DNA of 64,000 bases, from contig CATNEN010000024.1 in NCBI GenBank assembly GCA_950097015.1, positions 3,644,501 through 3,708,500 of the forward strand. The letters are read 5' to 3'. Below, one piece after another: positions 1-10,925 of the stretch. Position numbers and translations under genes: made by a program. The number at the start of each line of letters is the position of its first letter. Position 1 is the first letter of the stretch. This DNA comes from Macrostomum hystrix. Its lineage: Eukaryota > Platyhelminthes > Macrostomidae. The notes under the pieces are model-generated. The model was not told the DNA's origin, did no database searches, and saw nothing but the letters and a program-made list of their open reading frames with translations.

Positions 1-765
1 AACTAAACCACTGTAAAAAACTGAAAAGGCTTTATAGCGAGCATATTCAGTGATATCTTTAACCGTAAATTGCAGCGAATCAAAACTAAAGAAACATTTC
101 GAAAAAACTTTTTTTGTATTTTCAAGGTTTGGAAAAATCTTGAAAATGTATTCATGAAGTGGATTTTAAGGTAGGAAAGCGGCACATTGGACAATAATAA
201 ACAGAAATAAATAAATTACATCTCTTCATTCTACTTACAAAAGTAGAAATTAACGCACGAACTAGTATGGTATGATATTTTATTAAAAATTGACAAAAAT
301 CTGACAAAAATGTGGATTCACGGGCGCAGTTGAAAGCACCTACATGGAATACAATAAAATCAAATGACAAATTTTAATAATTATTATGAGCTACATTATG
401 AGCTACTTTTACAAAATTGAAGCATTCATTGGAAATAGTAAAATAGAGTTTTCTAATAATAGCATAGAACTTTTGACACAATCTGCCCAATCAATTGGCT
501 AGATTGGCAGATAAGTTTTCTATGTTGAAAGCAACAAATAATAAATCGATATGAATTCAGACTGAAATAATTTGGAGTTATTCAGAACAGGTTAATCAAC
601 GATGTAAGTAGGATCTAGTCTGTTTTATACAAAGCATATCTTCTGGCACAATTGGTTAATTAAATCAAATATTGTTATAAAACATCATAATACACAGGAT
701 CATTGATTGCGATTGCGATGATGATGGTGATTGCGCGATAATACCCTGTTTAGTGTAATTCTAGG
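1..765. other. AT-rich stretch without a recognisable gene
   Basis: Only short, low-complexity open frames are present and none resembles a known protein. No RNA gene or clear repeat was recognised. It precedes the first minisatellite array. Confidence 0.5.
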
Positions 766-769
766 GATC

Positions 770-2318
770 AAGGTGATGAATCCGGTTCTAGAATCCCCTG
801 ATGAATCTGGTTCTAGAATCCCCTGATGACTCTCGTTCTAGAATCCCCTGATGAATCTGGTTCTAGAATCCCCTGATGAATCTGGTTCTAGAATCCCCTG
901 ATGACTCTCGTTCTAGAATCCCCTGATGAATCTGGTTCTAGAATCCCCTGATGAATCTGGTTCTAGAATCCCCTGATGACTCTGGTTCTAGAATCCCCTG
1001 ATGACTCTCGGTTCTAGAATCCCCTGATGAATCTGGTTCTAGAATCCCCTGATGACTCTGGTTCTAGAATCCCCTGATGACTCTCGTTCTAGAATCCCCT
1101 GATGAATCTGGTTCTAGAATCCCCTGATGACTCTGGTTCTAGAATCCCCTGATTAATCTGGTTCTAGAATCCCCTGATTAATCTGGTTCTAGAATCCCCT
1201 GATTAATCTGGTTCTAGAATCCCCTGATTAATCTGGTTCTAGAATCCCCTGATGACTCTGGTTCTAGAATCCCCTGATGACTCTCGGTTCTAGAATCCCC
1301 TGATGACTCTGGTTCTAGAATCCCCTGATGGACTCTGGTTCTAGAATCCCCTGATTAATCTGGTTCTAGAATCCCCTGATGAATCTGGTTCTAGAATCCC
1401 CTGATGGCTCTGGTTCTAGAATCCCCTGATTAATCTGGTTCTAGAATCCCCTGATTAATCTGGTTCTAGAATCCCCTGATGACTCTGGTTCTAGAATCCC
1501 CTGATGACTCTGGTTCTAGAATCCCCTGATGACTCTCGTTCTAGAATCCCCTGATGACTCTCGTTCTAGAATCCCTTGATGACTCTGGTTCTAGAATCCC
1601 CTGATGAATCTGGTTCTAGAATCCCCTGATGACTCTCGTTCTAGAATCCCCTGATGAATCTGGTTCTAGAATCCCCTGATTAATCTGGTTCTAGAATCCC
1701 CTGATTAATCTGGTTCTAGAATCCCCTGATTAATCTGGTTCTAGAATCCCCTGATTAATCTGGTTCTAGAATCCCCTGATTAATCTGGTTCTAGAATCCC
1801 CTGATGACTCTGGTTCTAGAATCCCCTGATGACTCTGGTTCTAGAATCCCCTGATGACTCTGGTTCTAGAATCCCCTGATGACTCTGGTTCTAGAATCCC
1901 CTGATTAATCTGGTTCTAGAATCCCCTGATGAATCTGGTTCTAGAATCCCCTGATGACTCTGGTTCTAGAATCCCCTGATGACTCTGGTTCTAGAATCCC
2001 CTGATTAATCTGGTTCTAGAATCCCCTGATTAATCTGGTTCTAGAATCCCCTGATGACTCTGGTTCTAGAATCCCCTGATGAATCTGGTTCTAGAATCCC
2101 CTGATGACTCTGGTTCTAGAATCCCCTGATGACTCTGGTTCTAGAATCCCCTGATGACTCTGGTTCTAGAATCCCCTGATGACTCTCGTTCTAGAATCCC
2201 CTGATGAATCTGGTTCTAGAATCCCCTGATTAATCTGGTTCTAGAATCCCCTGATTAATCTGGTTCTAGAATCCCCTGATGAATCTGGTTCTAGAATCCC
2301 CTGATGACTGTGGTTCAT
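770..2318. repeat. 25-bp minisatellite array, about 60 copies
   Basis: The unit reads GGTTCTAGAATCCCCTGATG followed by AATCT, with variants GACTC, TAATC and GGCTC at the 3' end. Each unit contains the palindrome TTCTAGAA. The variants are interspersed in short runs, which suggests local duplication of blocks of units. The array lies about 280 bp downstream of the TBC1D13 stop codon. Confidence 0.95.
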
Positions 2319-2592
2319 ATTAAAAACAGAACATATTAAAAATGAAGATTCGAACTGGTTTGATAATTTTGAAACTGATTGGTCGTATTTATTACTATTG
2401 TAAAAATTAGTTTTAAAAATAGACTTATTGTTACAAAAGAAGTTAAATCTAGAATGAAAATCTATATTATAAATACGTTTGCACCCTTTAGTAGCTCACA
2501 AAATGTGCGAAAACGAAAATTTTTTAAACACATTCTTAGGTTTGAGCGCCATAATTCTACTGCTCAACAGAGTAATAGCAAAAAAACAAAAT

Positions 2593-5500
2593 TCAAACTT
2601 CTTCAACTGAGTCCGACGCCTCCTCGAAGCCGCCTTCATCGCGCCGCTGATTGTCATTGTCGTCGAAGGACGCGGCAGGCTGGCCGCTTTTCAGCATGGC
2701 GGATGACGTCGAGGAGGCGTTGTGCGGCCGTCTGGTGTTGAACTCGTGCGCCTTAGCCAAGATTTGGCGCACATCCACATAGGGATAATTCTGAATGAAG
2801 TATGAGGAATAACAATGGCATTATCTCCGACTGTGACAAACTGGAGTGACTAATGACATCTCGGACTGTGACAAACTGGAGTGACTAATGACATCTCGGA
2901 CTGTGACAAACTGGAGTAACTAATGACATCTCGGACTGTGACAAACTGGAGTAACTAATGACATCTCGGACTGTGACAAACCGGAGTGACTAATGACATC
3001 TCCGACTGTGACAAACTGGAGTGACTAATGACATCTCCGACTGTGACAAACTGGAGTGACTAATGACATCTCGGACTGTGACAAACTGGAGTGACGAATG
3101 ACATCTCGGACTGTGACAAACTGGAGTGACTAATGACATCTCGGACTGTGACAAACTGGAGTGACGAATGACATCTCGGACTGTGACAAACTGGAGTGAC
3201 TAATGACATCTCGGACTGTGACAAACTGGAGTAACTAATGACATCTCGGACTGTGACAAACTGGAGTGACGAATGACATCTCGGACTGTGACAAACTTGA
3301 GTGACTAATGACATCTCGGACTGTGACAAACTGGAGTGACTAATGACATCTCGGACTGTGACAAACTGGAGTAACTAATGACATCTCGGACTGTGACAAA
3401 CTGGAGTGACGAATGACATCTCGGACTGTGACAAACTGGAGTGACTAATGACATCTCGGACTGTGACAAACTGGAGTAACTAATGACATCTCGGACTGTG
3501 ACAAACTGGAGTAACTTATGACATCTCGGACTGTGACAAACTAGAGTGACTAATGACATCTCGGACTGTGACAAACTGGAGTAACTAATGACATCTCGGA
3601 CTGTGACAAACTGGAGTAACTTATGACATCTCGGACTGTGACAAACTAGAGTGACTAATGACATCTCGGACTGTGACAAACTGGAGTGACGAATGACATC
3701 TCGGACTGTGACAAACTGGAGTGACTAATGACATCTCGGACTGTGACAAACTGGAGTGACTAATGACATCTCGGACTGTGACAAACTGGAGTGACTAATG
3801 ACATCTCGGACTGTGACAAACTGGAGTAACTAATGACATCTCGGACTGTGACAAACTGGAGTAACTAATGACATCTCGGACTGTGACAAACTGGAGTAAC
3901 TAATGACATCTCGGACTGCGACAAACTGGAGTAACTTATGACATCTCGGACTGTGACAAACTAGAGTGACTAATGACATCTCGGACTGTGACAAACTGGA
4001 GTAACTAATGACATCTCGGACTGTGACAAACTGGAGTAACTAATGACATCTCGGACTGTGACAAACTGGAGTGACTAATGACATCTCGGACTGTGACAAA
4101 CTAGAGTGACTAATGACATCTCGGACTGTGACAAACTGGAGTGACTAATGACATCTCGGACTGTGACAAACTGGAGTAACTAATGACATCTCGGACTGTG
4201 ACAAACTGGAGTAACTAATGACATCTCGGACTGTGACAAACTGGAGTAACTAATGACATCTCGGACTGCGACAAACTGGAGTGACAAATGACATCCCGAT
4301 GCCCACCTGAACCAGGCGCATGCAGTCTGAGAAGTCGGCAGCCAGCAGTTGGTCCCTGATTAGCACTAGCATGGCGCAGCAGACATCCAGAAGGAAGTCG
4401 AACCGTCTCGGATCAGCCAGCAGCGAGTCCCAGACACGCAGCAGGTCGGGCAGGCGAAACTCCTGGGACAGCAGCAGTGTGAGGTAGCGGAAGGCGTAGA
4501 ATTCGGACTTCAGGCCCAGCTGGGTTAGGCGGCTGTGCAACGGCAGGTCGAGCAGTTGCAGCCGGGCCTGGAACTGGCGCATTCGGCCCTGAATGCCAGA
4601 CTGGGAGGAGTCCAGCTCCTTGATGAAATTGTCGCGAATCTCCGACATTAGCGAGGTGAAGCAGAAGAATGCGTCGGGCTCAGCGTGGGCGGACCATTTA
4701 GGATTGGGGTCGCTGGCCAGCACGTAGTAGATTGGGCCCAGCACCTGCGGAGAGTGGAAGTGAAAATTTCTATGTTAAAATTAGCAATGAAACCCACCCT
4801 CAATTATCCCAAATCATCCTGGTACGCATTTAACAGGTGGGATTAGGAATTAAGATGGAAACTATGCAGGATTAAGTATTTTGCTAAAGGACACAAATTG
4901 TACCGGTGGAGTCGAGAATCGAACCCTTGACCTTTAAGTCATAAGTCTTAAGTCGTAATATCCACGGGGATATGTCAAATTATCCATGTTTTGTCTCTTT
5001 TCTGTATCTCCCAAACTATTCAACCAATCGCCAGTCGGACGGCTTTGAAAGCTAGTTCATCGTAAAACTTTGATTCAGATGGTGGACTCTCACGAAAATC
5101 GGTCATTTGGTTTGGGAGCTGTCGTGACGTAGTCAGGGGGTATTCAAAATACCACACTGGTGTTTTTCTACTCTAATCTACTAGGCTGAGTTAATAATCT
5201 ATTATATTTCTAAGAAAAGTCGATAATCCCCGACCGCAGTGCTCATTACCTCGTTCATTCCCTGCACGTAGCCCTGTCCCGGATTGAGCTTGGTGTAGAG
5301 AAACAGCAGCCTCTCGCAGACCTCCCAGTGAGCCTCCTGGCCCTCAGGCAGGCGGAACATGTCCGAGTCGCGCCGCCTGGCCGGCCGGGCCAACAGGGCG
5401 TTAACGCCGAACTGGGTGCGGCCGAAGTTCTGCGCCTCCAGCAGGCCGGTCTCCACCCGATGCCGCAGTGATGCCTGACGACGACGCGGACACCTGGTCG

Positions 5501-8500
5501 GATGTCGGGGAGGCTTGGCGATGGATCATGCCCACCTTCTGTGGTACCTAAGCGGGCATGCGCAAGCCTGGCAAAGAGGCCGAGATCCAGGGCGGCGGAG
5601 GGAACTCCGGCCGGGACCTTACTAGGACCGTCCCAGAGGAGAATCCGCAGCCGACAGAGTGGTCCTGGACTAACCACCCAGGACACCTCTCTAAACAACA
5701 AAATGGTGACGCGTCACACCGCACGCGGCAGGCCCGGTCAGGGCAAGGGCACCGGCAAGAGAGACGGAGACGAGAGAAGAGTGCGAGTTAGGGGTCAATG
5801 GAAACTGAGAACCATCGAGAAGAACCCAGGACCAAGGACAGAGCACGAGAAGAAAGCGAGAGAGAGAAGGCGGCGGCAAAGAAGAACGAAAAGGAGAGAA
5901 AGAAAATAACACGAAAAGACAAAAACAGCCCAAAAAGCCTGTAAAACAAAATAAAAATAGCAACTTGGAACGTGCAACGAGCGAATATTCGAAGTAGCAG
6001 ATTCGGAGAGATATTGAAAGCGGCAGCAGCAGAATGGAATGTCACACTAGTAACGCAACTAAACGAAGTCAACCAAGGGATCCGAACCTTCCGAACCGGA
6101 AAGACCGAAACAACACTAGCCTACTCGAACAGATTAGGGATCTTGCTGGACGAAGACAGTTCGACCCTGTGGAAAATTACTGGCCGCAAGCTCCAGACGG
6201 TCACGGTCGAAGTAGGAAACTTCATGCTCATGGCCATCTACCAACCAGCTAAAGGAGACGAGGACTACGAAATCAAGATCCAACTCATCCGCGACGAAAT
6301 CGCCAGGATACACAGAAAAGCCGGAACAAAGAGAGTCCTCATTGTTGGCGGCGATCTAAACGCATCGATTGGAAAATATATGGCAAAAACTTTCAGCAGC
6401 GCAGGCAAGTACGGCATCGGACGAACAAACCAACAAGGAAGAGACCTACTGACATGGCTAGAAGAGACCGGAACAGTATGGGCAAACTCTTTCTTCAATG
6501 AGAGACGAAGGGGCACATGGAAGAACCCCCACAGCAAACGCTGGTATGAATTGGACGGCTTTATCATCAAGAAGGAACTAAGGCACGTAATGGTGGAAAA
6601 TATATCTACGGATAACAATGAGAACGGATCGGATCAGAAACCTAAAGTCATGACTTTAAGAACGAAAGTAGAAAAGAGACTTCTGAAAAGAATTTACCAA
6701 AAACAGGACGCGCAGAGAGAGAAACAGAAAAAACGAAAATTGCATGGGACAGATTGAGAGACGAACACACCGCGAAGAGTTACAAAGAAAATCTCGCGGA
6801 GAAGATTGAAAAGAAAAGAAAGAATAGATCCGAACTAAAGTGGCCTGAATATGAGGGGTTGATGCGTGAGACAGCCCTGGAGGCCTGCGGAGAGAGACCA
6901 AAACAGACTAACCCGTGGATGCTAGGACACGAAAAAGAATTAACAAAACTAAATCAGGACATTGCAAACATCTTGAAAGAGAGAATTGAAACCCAGAGCA
7001 AAAGGAATAGCAGACGAAGAGAGCAAGAGCTGCAGCAGATTAAAGAGAAACTAGTAGGAAAGAGACGAGAAAAGAAACAGAAGCTGACAGAATAGGAAGA
7101 ACGATGGTGGAACGCGATCATCACAGAATGCAGAGAACATCATGCTAAAGGGAACATGGGGGCGATGTACGACTGCCTCAAGAAACTAGGACTGAGAGAA
7201 ACTTTCAACAATCAGTGAGAACGAAACACTGTTCTCAGCCGAAGAATTCAAAGAACACCTAGAAGTCATTCAGAAGGACCGTTTCGAGAACGTTCCAGAA
7301 GACGTAATGAGGAACGTCAAGAGCTGCCCAAAGCGGACACTGACACACGAAGAACTAGAAGAAGCCAACGAAGAACTCGGGAAAGAAATCGAGAAAAAAT
7401 AATTTGACGATGCGCTAAAACAAATGAGAGACGGAGCACCGGGACAGGACGGAATACGCCTGATCTACGTTAAGAAAGCAAATGAAGAAGTGAGGAACGC
7501 GTTGTTTATAGAAGTGAAGAAACTCTTCTCAACACCAGCAACGGCTTGGAGGGAGAGCGATCGAATAGGCCAAATTGTAGCGCTTTTTTAAAAGGAGACA
7601 GGAAGAACTTAAACAACTATAGAGGAGTGTGCCTGCTACCGTTCCTGAGCCGAGTCCTGGCACGCATCATCGCAAGCAGACTGAGGATCTGGTCTGAACG
7701 ACCTTAAGTTGCTAGATGAAAACCAAGCCGGTTTCAGGACGGGACGCTCCACCATGGACGCCACCCAGATCATGTGGAGACTACAAGAGGACGCCGACCA
7801 ATACAACCAATCACCAGACAAAGTAGATGCCGAAATGACATCACTGACGCTGCTTGACCTAAAAAATGCGTACCCACGGATAAACAAGCCGGCCCTCTGG
7901 GCCTCTGTTACACTATGAGATGCCACACCACATGGTACGCAAACTACAGGACATCCATGAACACACGGAGTGTCCTGGACATACATACCAGGACACAGCC
8001 TCCTGCCTCAAAGAAAGAACATCAAATCCATGGAAACAAAAACTATCAACCTGACCTCGTCGCTGTTTGCCGACGACACGACGGTCATCGGCAACAAAGA
8101 TGAGATCGATCTTGGAACGGCAACGACAAAGGAAACAAGGAACAGTTTTGAAGAGCGCACGAATGAAGAAAAAGAAGAGAGAACGATCCTAGGCACCGAA
8201 GAGAGCAGAAACATCAGAATGCTGGGAACTTGGCTAGGCAGAAAGGAAGACTTGCGTTGTGCGTTGGCGCTGGGGCGTTAGACCTTGCGGGGGGTGGCTG
8301 GGGGGCGGGTGTACACCGCCGCGCGCTCATCTGGATTTCCGTCAGCGCGATTGGATAAAGTGTACACTCGTCACCCGCCCCCCCTGAGGACTGATTTCTA
8401 TCAGCCTTCCGCCCTGGCTTGGTCTGCTCTGTGCGTGTGCGGGCCTGGGGTGAGAGGCACTCCGGCTGCCGCCCCCTTCCCCGCTTGGCTTGCTGCTGTG

Positions 8501-10925
8501 TGTGTGAGGTGCCTGCTCAGGGGAGGCGGCGCGATGGGCGGCTCTCGCCTAGTTCGACGGCCTGGGGGCATGCCGTTCCTGTGTTTGTGCGTCAAGTGCC
8601 CCAGGCCCCCCTGCAAAGTAAGTAAGGAAGACTTGCACCAGAGACTAGCCAGAGCAACTAAGGCGTGGTTTGTCATCAAAAAGAGGCTGAAGAACACCAG
8701 ACTGACGAAGAAAACGCAAGCGAGAGTGGTTGAGGCGTGCGTGGAGAGCACCTTACTGTTTAACGCAGGCGTCCACCCTTTCCTGAAATCCGAAATAAAA
8801 CAGATGCAGAAATGCATGGACAAAAAGTACAGATACATCTGGAGTAGTAAAACTGAGGAACCACTACGGGAATTGGAACGCAAAGGTACAAACATGGCGG
8901 ACGTCAGGATCGAACTAGGAGTTAAGACCATCGAGACAAAGATAACAACGGCCCATTGGAGACGCATGGGGCACATCCTACGGATGCCAAACGACAGACT
9001 GGCGAAAATATGCGTCCTAGGATGGGACAAGAAATTAGAAGAAGTGAGGAAGGCAAAAAGAGGAGACAAACTTTGTTGAGTTATTGGAAGAAACTAGTAA
9101 AGGAGAACGGAGTACAGCCACAAGACATTGAGGAGTATGTAATGGACAGAGAAAAGTGGAAGAACCTAACAAGGAGAGCAGAAATGAGACTTAAGAGAAA
9201 AGAAAGACAGGACAGCAACCTACACAACATAACAGAGCAAAACGACAGCGCTGAAGAAAGGATGACAGAAGAAGACGAAGAACGCCGACTAACATGCACA
9301 TTCGACGGTTGCGGAAAGCGCTGCCTATCAAAAGAAGGGCTGGCAATCCACCAAAAACGGATGCACCGCAAGGACCTGGACATCGCCATTCGCTGCAGGA
9401 AATGTAAGATTGAGTTAAATTTCCTTAAGTTGGCGAGGCCAACATCAAGAACCACGAGTAGACATGCCAAGGAGAAGAAACTAGAGGAGACAAGAAGCGC
9501 TGCCCGATTTGTGGAAGTTGGATCACAAAGACCAACATGGCTAGACACAGGAAGAAATGCACAACAACGAACGAAGACGAACGAGCTGCCGGAGGTGCCG
9601 CCGTAGGAAGGAAATACAGATGGAAGGAGGCAGAGTGCGAGGGATGTGGTAAGAAGATGGCTGCGACCAACCTGGCGAGACACAGAAAGAAGTGCCAAAA
9701 CTGACCGGACCGGCCCGACGCGGGGCGACGCGCCCATGCCGAAAGTCGACAAAAGGGCAAGAAGAAGATGTCGGGGAGGGAGAGGGGATGAGCCAGTTGT
9801 TGCAGCCAAGTGTTTAAAGCATTAATTTTTTTCTCAAGGTCAGATCTTCATGCTCTTAAGTTCAGAAAAAAATCGTGACTTGGAGGGAGGAACGAACCAG
9901 CGACCATTGGAAAGTGAGGCAGCGACATTAGCCGCTGACCCACTCACCCCTATCTGAAGACGATGTTCCTAAAATAAATTCTTGAAATAAACGCTAGGCT
10001 TGCTGCCACCTTGGTCGAAAGGGTCGATTGTCTCGTGCCAAGAATAACCTTGTAGAGACTGTAATCTAAGTGTAACATTGTACCTCTCGCTCCTGTTAGA
10101 GCTTTCCAAGTCGCTCCGATGTCCTGGTCGGGTGGGCATTGTCCGACGACGCGGTCTGCGTTTTTATTTTTCAGGTGTCTCGTATTTATAGCCGTTCTGT
10201 ACCCCTCCCAGCCTGTCAGCGATTGCTATTGGCTGAGGCTAATACGAGCTCTCTAATTGGCTAGAATGAAGTCACAGACGGAATTACCGTGGGAAGGGCT
10301 TAAAAGTGGTCGAAAAACCGTGGAAAAACCATGGAATACCCGACCAACGGTTTTTCTAGCACAGATCGGCTCCAGATCGTCAGTTAGCCATTAGATGAGA
10401 CCGCACAGTGGCTATGGCTAACTAGTGACGAAAGAGAAGACAAACTGTTTCAAAGAGAAACAGTTTGTCTTCTCATCACAAGACTAGGGAATTCGAAAAA
10501 TTGGCTCCTCGCCTAATCCTTAAGCGACTCACCTGCTGGCCTGTTGAAAGAAGTTCAAATCTGGGCACAGGCGGCGGCAGTCCTTGTCAATCTGTTGCAA
10601 TGTCTCGTTGTCTTCGAAGTGCTTCGCCCACTGACTGTCGGGATTCAGATTCAGCGGATGATCGCCGCCAGATCCGTCGCCACCCGCAGCTTGACGCTCC
10701 TCGTCTGGCTGCAAAATGACCTCCTCGACGTACTGGTCGTAAAGGGCGCGCATTTTGGACAGATGGGCTGGCCAGTCGGCCGGCCTGGGGTCCAGGTAGC
10801 CCAATAGTAGGCGCCAGGTGATGGCCCGATGGCTGCCGCACTCTGGACAGCCATTGAAGGCTTCATCGCGGAGACGATGCAGATCTAGGGGATCTTTGGA
10901 CAGGATGTTCTCGAAAATGGCAGCC
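2593..10925 (-). CDS. TBC1D13: TBC1D13-like Rab GTPase-activating protein (four exons, 5' exon missing)
   Basis: TBC-domain proteins of the TBC1D13 family stimulate GTP hydrolysis by Rab GTPases on membranes. Exons on the minus strand are 10925-10533, 5493-5250, 4744-4307 and 2790-2593, all with AG acceptors, GT donors and compatible phases. The first exon carries DHPLNLNPDSQW-type sequence (here GGDHPLNLNPDSQW) and the arginine-finger motif IDKDCRR. The second carries the glutamine-finger motif YVQGMNE. The third carries HAEPDAFFCFTSLMSEIRDN and the LLSQEFRLPDLLRVWDSLL region, and the last starts NYPYVDVRQIL. All match the order of human TBC1D13 as I recall it. The C-terminal tail is acidic and low-complexity. 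A short N-terminal exon with the start codon should lie above 10925 but was not found. Intron 1 holds a LINE, and the last intron is almost entirely a 35-bp minisatellite. The exon 2 acceptor (CGACCAG before 5493) was chosen because it keeps the frame. Confidence 0.92.
2812..4296. repeat. 35-bp minisatellite filling the last TBC1D13 intron
   Basis: The unit begins CTCGGACTGTGACAAACTGG and continues AGTGACTAATGACAT, with G/A and T/A variants, in about 42 copies. The array fills the intron from about 20 bp inside the acceptor (2791) to about 10 bp from the donor (4306). Open frames in it (MSQSEMSLVT repeats) are read-through of the repeat. Confidence 0.95.
4770..5190. mobile_element. SINE-like interspersed sequence
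   Basis: Position 4913-4945 contains GAATCGAACCC, the complement of an RNA polymerase III B box (GGTTCGATTC), followed by a CTTTAAGTCATAAGTC arm-like stretch. The adjacent CCCACCCTCAATTATCCCA at about 4790 recurs in similar form near 15455 and 34076. It lies in a TBC1D13 intron. The ends and exact family are not resolved. Confidence 0.5.
5502..5909 (+). pseudogene. LINE leader ORF with 2A-like motif
   Basis: A basic 135-residue frame contains RTIEKNPGP at about 5812-5838, followed by a run rich in R, K and E. The NPGP core with a preceding IE resembles the ribosome-skipping 2A consensus D(V/I)ExNPGP, with T in place of D. The frame closes at 5909 and the endonuclease frame opens at 5945 in another phase. 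In an intact element the 2A motif probably lay just upstream of the endonuclease in one polyprotein. Its first 12 bases overlap the target-site duplication, so the true start is uncertain. Confidence 0.6.
5945..6757 (+). pseudogene. LINE APE-like endonuclease domain
   Basis: The frame opens after a stop at 5942 and begins KIATWNVQRANIRSSR, the usual start of an apurinic/apyrimidinic endonuclease domain in LINEs. Later blocks include VLIVGGDLNASIG (the GDxN catalytic block), KYGIGRTNQQGRDLLTW, NSFFNERRRGTWKNPHSKRW and ELDGFIIKKELRHV. The expected Glu block near the N-terminus reads LVTQLNEVNQG, so the catalytic Glu of the usual QET may be altered. It nicks target DNA to prime reverse transcription. 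There is no clean ATG in this frame at the start, consistent with a polyprotein or a decayed copy. Confidence 0.82.
7100..8242 (+). pseudogene. LINE reverse transcriptase, fragmented
   Basis: Fragments in shifting frames give MRDGAPGQDGI at about 7424, NLNNYRGVCLLPFLSRV near 7610, LLDENQAGFRTGRSTMDATQ from about 7706, LDLKNAYPRINKPALW near 7855, and the catalytic SLFADDTTVIG near 8060. Stops and frameshifts occur around 7402, 7590, 7703 and 7916. Only about 200 bp separate motif A (LDLKNAY) and motif C (FADD), shorter than usual, which suggests an internal deletion. The thumb region continues after the nested insertion. Confidence 0.85.
8256..8623. mobile_element. Nested 368-bp insertion in the LINE
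   Basis: A GC-rich block interrupts the LINE and is bordered by a perfect 13-bp direct repeat AAGGAAGACTTGC at 8243-8255 and 8624-8636. Removing one repeat plus the block rejoins the LINE reading frame (GRKEDL to KEDLHQRLARATKAWF). The right end has short AAGT repeats like a LINE or SINE tail. Near its left end GGGGGGCGGGTGTACAC (about 8294) has an inverted counterpart near 8360-8385. It may be a SINE or a processed fragment; no family is recognised. Confidence 0.75.
8624..9704 (+). pseudogene. LINE C-terminal region with zinc-finger motifs
   Basis: After the nested insert the LINE continues as KEDLHQRLARATKAWFVIKK, LFNAGVHPFLKSEIKQMQ and WRRMGHILRMPNDRLAK, a typical post-RT connector. A frameshift near 9070 joins it to a basic region, then CTFDGCGKRCLSKEGLAIHQ with a following KRMH, a C2H2-like finger. 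Later frames contain further C-x2-C...H-x3-C patterns, the last being CEGCGKKMAATNLARHRKKC, ending in QN and a stop at about 9704. These fingers probably help bind target DNA or RNA. Confidence 0.75.
9855..9965 (-). mobile_element. tRNA-derived SINE-like head
   Basis: Read on the minus strand it gives GTGAGTGGGTCAGCGGCTAA (A-box-like) and, about 35 bp later, GGTCGCTGGTTCGTTCC (B-box-like). The arms do not form a full tRNA, so it is better read as a SINE head. It lies about 100 bp to the right of the LINE in the same TBC1D13 intron. Confidence 0.5.
10434..10474. repeat. Perfect inverted repeat, 18-bp arms and 5-bp loop
   Basis: GAGAAGACAAACTGTTTC (10434-10451) is followed by AAAGA and then the exact reverse complement (10457-10474). 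It sits about 60 bp from the donor of a TBC1D13 exon, in the intron. It could form a strong hairpin in RNA or mark an element end. Confidence 0.9.

Larger units (their letters stand above)
5514..9766 (+). mobile_element. APE-type non-LTR retrotransposon (LINE), inactivated
   Basis: The element is flanked by a perfect 13-bp direct repeat GATGTCGGGGAGG at 5501-5513 and 9767-9779, a plausible target-site duplication. In order it carries an arginine-rich leader with a 2A-like NPGP motif, an APE endonuclease, a reverse transcriptase with FADD, and a C-terminal zinc-finger region. Several frameshifts and stops break it, and the part between RT motifs A and C is shortened, so it cannot be autonomous. 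It sits in opposite orientation to TBC1D13, inside its intron, with the insertion point about 10-20 bp upstream of an acceptor. The clade was not determined. Confidence 0.9.

Noticed and set aside
770-2318. CRISPR-like array
   Set aside because: Units are contiguous without unique spacers, and the sequence is eukaryotic.
5255-5701. 148-codon minus-strand frame over TBC1D13 exon 2
   Set aside because: Wrong frame of the real exon continuing into the LINE.
8401-9069. 222-codon minus-strand frame
   Set aside because: Antisense shadow of the LINE thumb region and the nested insert.
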